From Beijerinckiaceae bacterium (GTDB lineage: Bacteria > Pseudomonadota > Alphaproteobacteria > Rhizobiales > Beijerinckiaceae): DNA of 7,184 bases. The number at the start of each line of letters is the position of its first letter. Positions within the stretch are counted from its first letter, which is position 1. Of the stretch, positions 6,168-7,184 are shown piece after piece. Both the position numbers and the translations under genes were made by a program. Under the pieces are notes generated by a model that searched no databases, was not told the DNA's origin, and saw only the letters and a program-made list of their open reading frames with translations. The stretch is from positions 1 to 7,184 of the forward strand of contig CANHAW010000103.1 in NCBI GenBank assembly GCA_947458675.1, in the 5' to 3' direction.

Positions 6168-6491
6168 ATGACAGCCCTCATCTATATTGCCGCAGCGCTC
6201 GCCGAGATCGCCGGTTGTTTCGCCTTCTGGGCCTGGCTGCGCGGTGGCAAATCTGCGCTCTGGTTGGCGCCGGGCATCGCCTGCCTGATCCTTTTTGCTT
6301 ATCTGCTGACGCGCATCGACACGGATGCGGCAGGACGCGCCTTTGCAGCCTATGGCGGCATTTACATTGCCGCCTCGCTCGTCTGGCTCCGCTTGGTGGA
6401 GGGCGTGACGCCCGACCGCTATGACCTGATCGGCGCATTGGTTTGCATTGCAGGCGCCGCCATCATCCTTGCAGCGCCGCGCAATCTGTAA
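6168..6491 (+). CDS. YnfA-family (UPF0060) small inner-membrane protein
   Basis: The 107-residue, very hydrophobic product matches the YnfA/UPF0060 family (108 residues in Escherichia coli), placed in the small multidrug resistance-like superfamily. Four membrane segments are visible at about 4-23, 29-47, 58-76 and 84-102. The family signatures [14 protein letters not shown] (12-25), [19 protein letters not shown] and [15 protein letters not shown] are all present. YnfA homologues have been linked to multidrug efflux, but the physiological role is uncertain. The ATG at 6168 is chosen because the homology starts there; an ATG at 6084 in the same frame would translate the palindromic repeat. 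The right end of that repeat (6157) is only 10 bases from the ATG, so the only candidate ribosome-binding bases (GACGAG) sit at the repeat border. Confidence 0.93.
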   Translation: MTALIYIAAALAEIAGCFAFWAWLRGGKSALWLAPGIACLILFAYLLTRIDTDAAGRAFAAYGGIYIAASLVWLRLVEGVTPDRYDLIGALVCIAGAAIILAAPRNL

Positions 6492-6557
6492 GCCGCCTTG
6501 CTCCGGCACGTGTCGCAATGCTAGGGCTGCAGAACCTCACGGAGCCCGCGCGCGCCC

Positions 6558-7139
6558 ATGTTCAAAAAGCTTTACCATTGGACTCTGGCTCTGGCGGAGA
6601 GCAAGCGCGCAAGCTGGGCCTTGGGTGGCGTGGCCTTTGCCGAAAGCTCCTTCTTTCCCATTCCCCCTGATGTTGTGCTCGTGCCCATGGCTTTGGCGCG
6701 CCCGGAACGCGCCTGGTTTTATGCGGGCATTTGCACCTTGGCCTCGGTGGCAGGCGGCATTGTCGGCTATGGCATCGGCTGGTTTCTCTGGGATAGCGTC
6801 GGCCAATGGCTGATCAATCTTTATGGCTATGGCGCGCGCATGGATGCCGTGCGCGCCGGCTATGCGGAATGGGGCTGGCTGTTCATTCTCGTCAAAGGCG
6901 TGACGCCCATTCCCTATAAGCTCGTGACCATTGTCTCGGGCCTGCTGGAATATCATTTCGCCATGTTCGTACTGCTGTCGTTCATCACACGCGGTGCGCG
7001 CTTCTTTTTGCTGGCGGGCCTGCTCCATCAATTCGGCGGGCCGATCAAAATCCTGCTTGAGAAACATTTCACCAGCTTCATCCTGCTCATCCTCGCCTTT
7101 ATTGTTGGCGGCTTCTGGCTGGCCGGGAAAATGTTCTGA
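6558..7139 (+). CDS. DedA-family (YqaA-like) integral membrane protein
   Basis: The 193-residue product is a polytopic inner-membrane protein of the DedA/VTT (SNARE-associated) family, closest by eye to the YqaA group. Family features are FAESSFFPIPPDVVLVP (27-43), with an acidic residue in each half (Glu29, Asp38), VKGVTPIPYKLVTIVSGLL (112-130) and FITRGARFFLLAGLL (142-156) with Arg145 and Arg148. Acidic residues and such arginines are needed for function in studied DedA proteins. Membrane segments are likely at about 20-45, 53-78, 107-130, 134-156 and 172-190. DedA relatives help move or flip membrane lipids such as undecaprenyl phosphate and support membrane potential; this member's substrate is unknown. 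The start has a GGAG only at 13 bases, so the ribosome-binding site is weak, but a stop codon at 6522 with no ATG in between fixes the region. It is 66 bases after the YnfA gene, and its stop overlaps the next ATG. Confidence 0.9.
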   Translation: MFKKLYHWTLALAESKRASWALGGVAFAESSFFPIPPDVVLVPMALARPERAWFYAGICTLASVAGGIVGYGIGWFLWDSVGQWLINLYGYGARMDAVRAGYAEWGWLFILVKGVTPIPYKLVTIVSGLLEYHFAMFVLLSFITRGARFFLLAGLLHQFGGPIKILLEKHFTSFILLILAFIVGGFWLAGKMF

Positions 7140-7184
7140 TGCCATTGCTCACATTACAACGCGCCGCTCTTGCCATTCTGTTCC
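7139..7184 (+). CDS. Start of a gene, possibly disulfide bond formation protein B (partial)
   Basis: An ATG at 7139 overlaps the DedA stop in the arrangement TGATG, typical of translationally coupled genes. Only 15 codons are visible (MPLLTLQRAALAILF) before the window ends. The stretch reads like the start of a first membrane helix or a signal anchor. In rhizobial genomes I recall a dsbB-like gene often following this DedA-family gene, and the residues would fit, but 15 residues cannot prove it. The presence of a gene is fairly likely; its identity is a guess from context. Confidence 0.5.
   Translation, partial: MPLLTLQRAALAILF

Noticed and set aside
6537..7145. Minus-strand open frame of 202 codons
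   Set aside because: Antisense to the DedA-family gene, whose membrane segments and motifs are clear.

Overview
The window looks like ordinary chromosome from an alphaproteobacterium, most likely of the order Hyphomicrobiales (Rhizobiales). Evidence for this is the high G+C content, the gene order rplU-rpmA-GNAT-obg-proB-proA (which I recall as typical of that order), and short palindromic repeats of a kind common in those genomes. All calls come from reading the sequence and translations; no database search was possible.

Left part, minus strand (4737 down to 1). A good promoter at 4709-4737 leads into a structured leader of about 180 nt, then rplU (ribosomal protein L21) and rpmA (L27). After rpmA comes a run of hairpins ending in a textbook intrinsic terminator (3672-3706). 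Next are a GNAT-family N-acetyltransferase, obg/cgtA (ribosome-assembly GTPase), proB (glutamate 5-kinase) and proA (gamma-glutamyl phosphate reductase), the last cut off by the window edge. L21, L27 and Obg all serve the large ribosomal subunit. ProB and ProA are consecutive enzymes of proline synthesis from glutamate.

Middle (4524-4955, no gene). This 432-base divergent spacer holds the rplU promoter and leader and, at 4817-4902, the first copy of a palindromic repeat.

Right part, plus strand (4956 to 7184). A member of the ornithine cyclodeaminase/mu-crystallin family is followed by the second copy of the palindromic repeat (6081-6157), a YnfA-family (UPF0060) small membrane protein, a DedA-family (YqaA-like) membrane protein, and the first 15 codons of another gene that overlaps the DedA stop.

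I found no CRISPR array, transposase, phage gene or clear defence system. Points worth a second look are: (i) the two palindromic repeats in opposite orientation, bracketing only the cyclodeaminase-family gene; (ii) that protein's departure from the classical ornithine cyclodeaminase motifs; (iii) the hairpin-rich rpmA 3' region, which could release a small RNA; and (iv) the rplU leader, which has a terminator-like hairpin just after the predicted transcription start.
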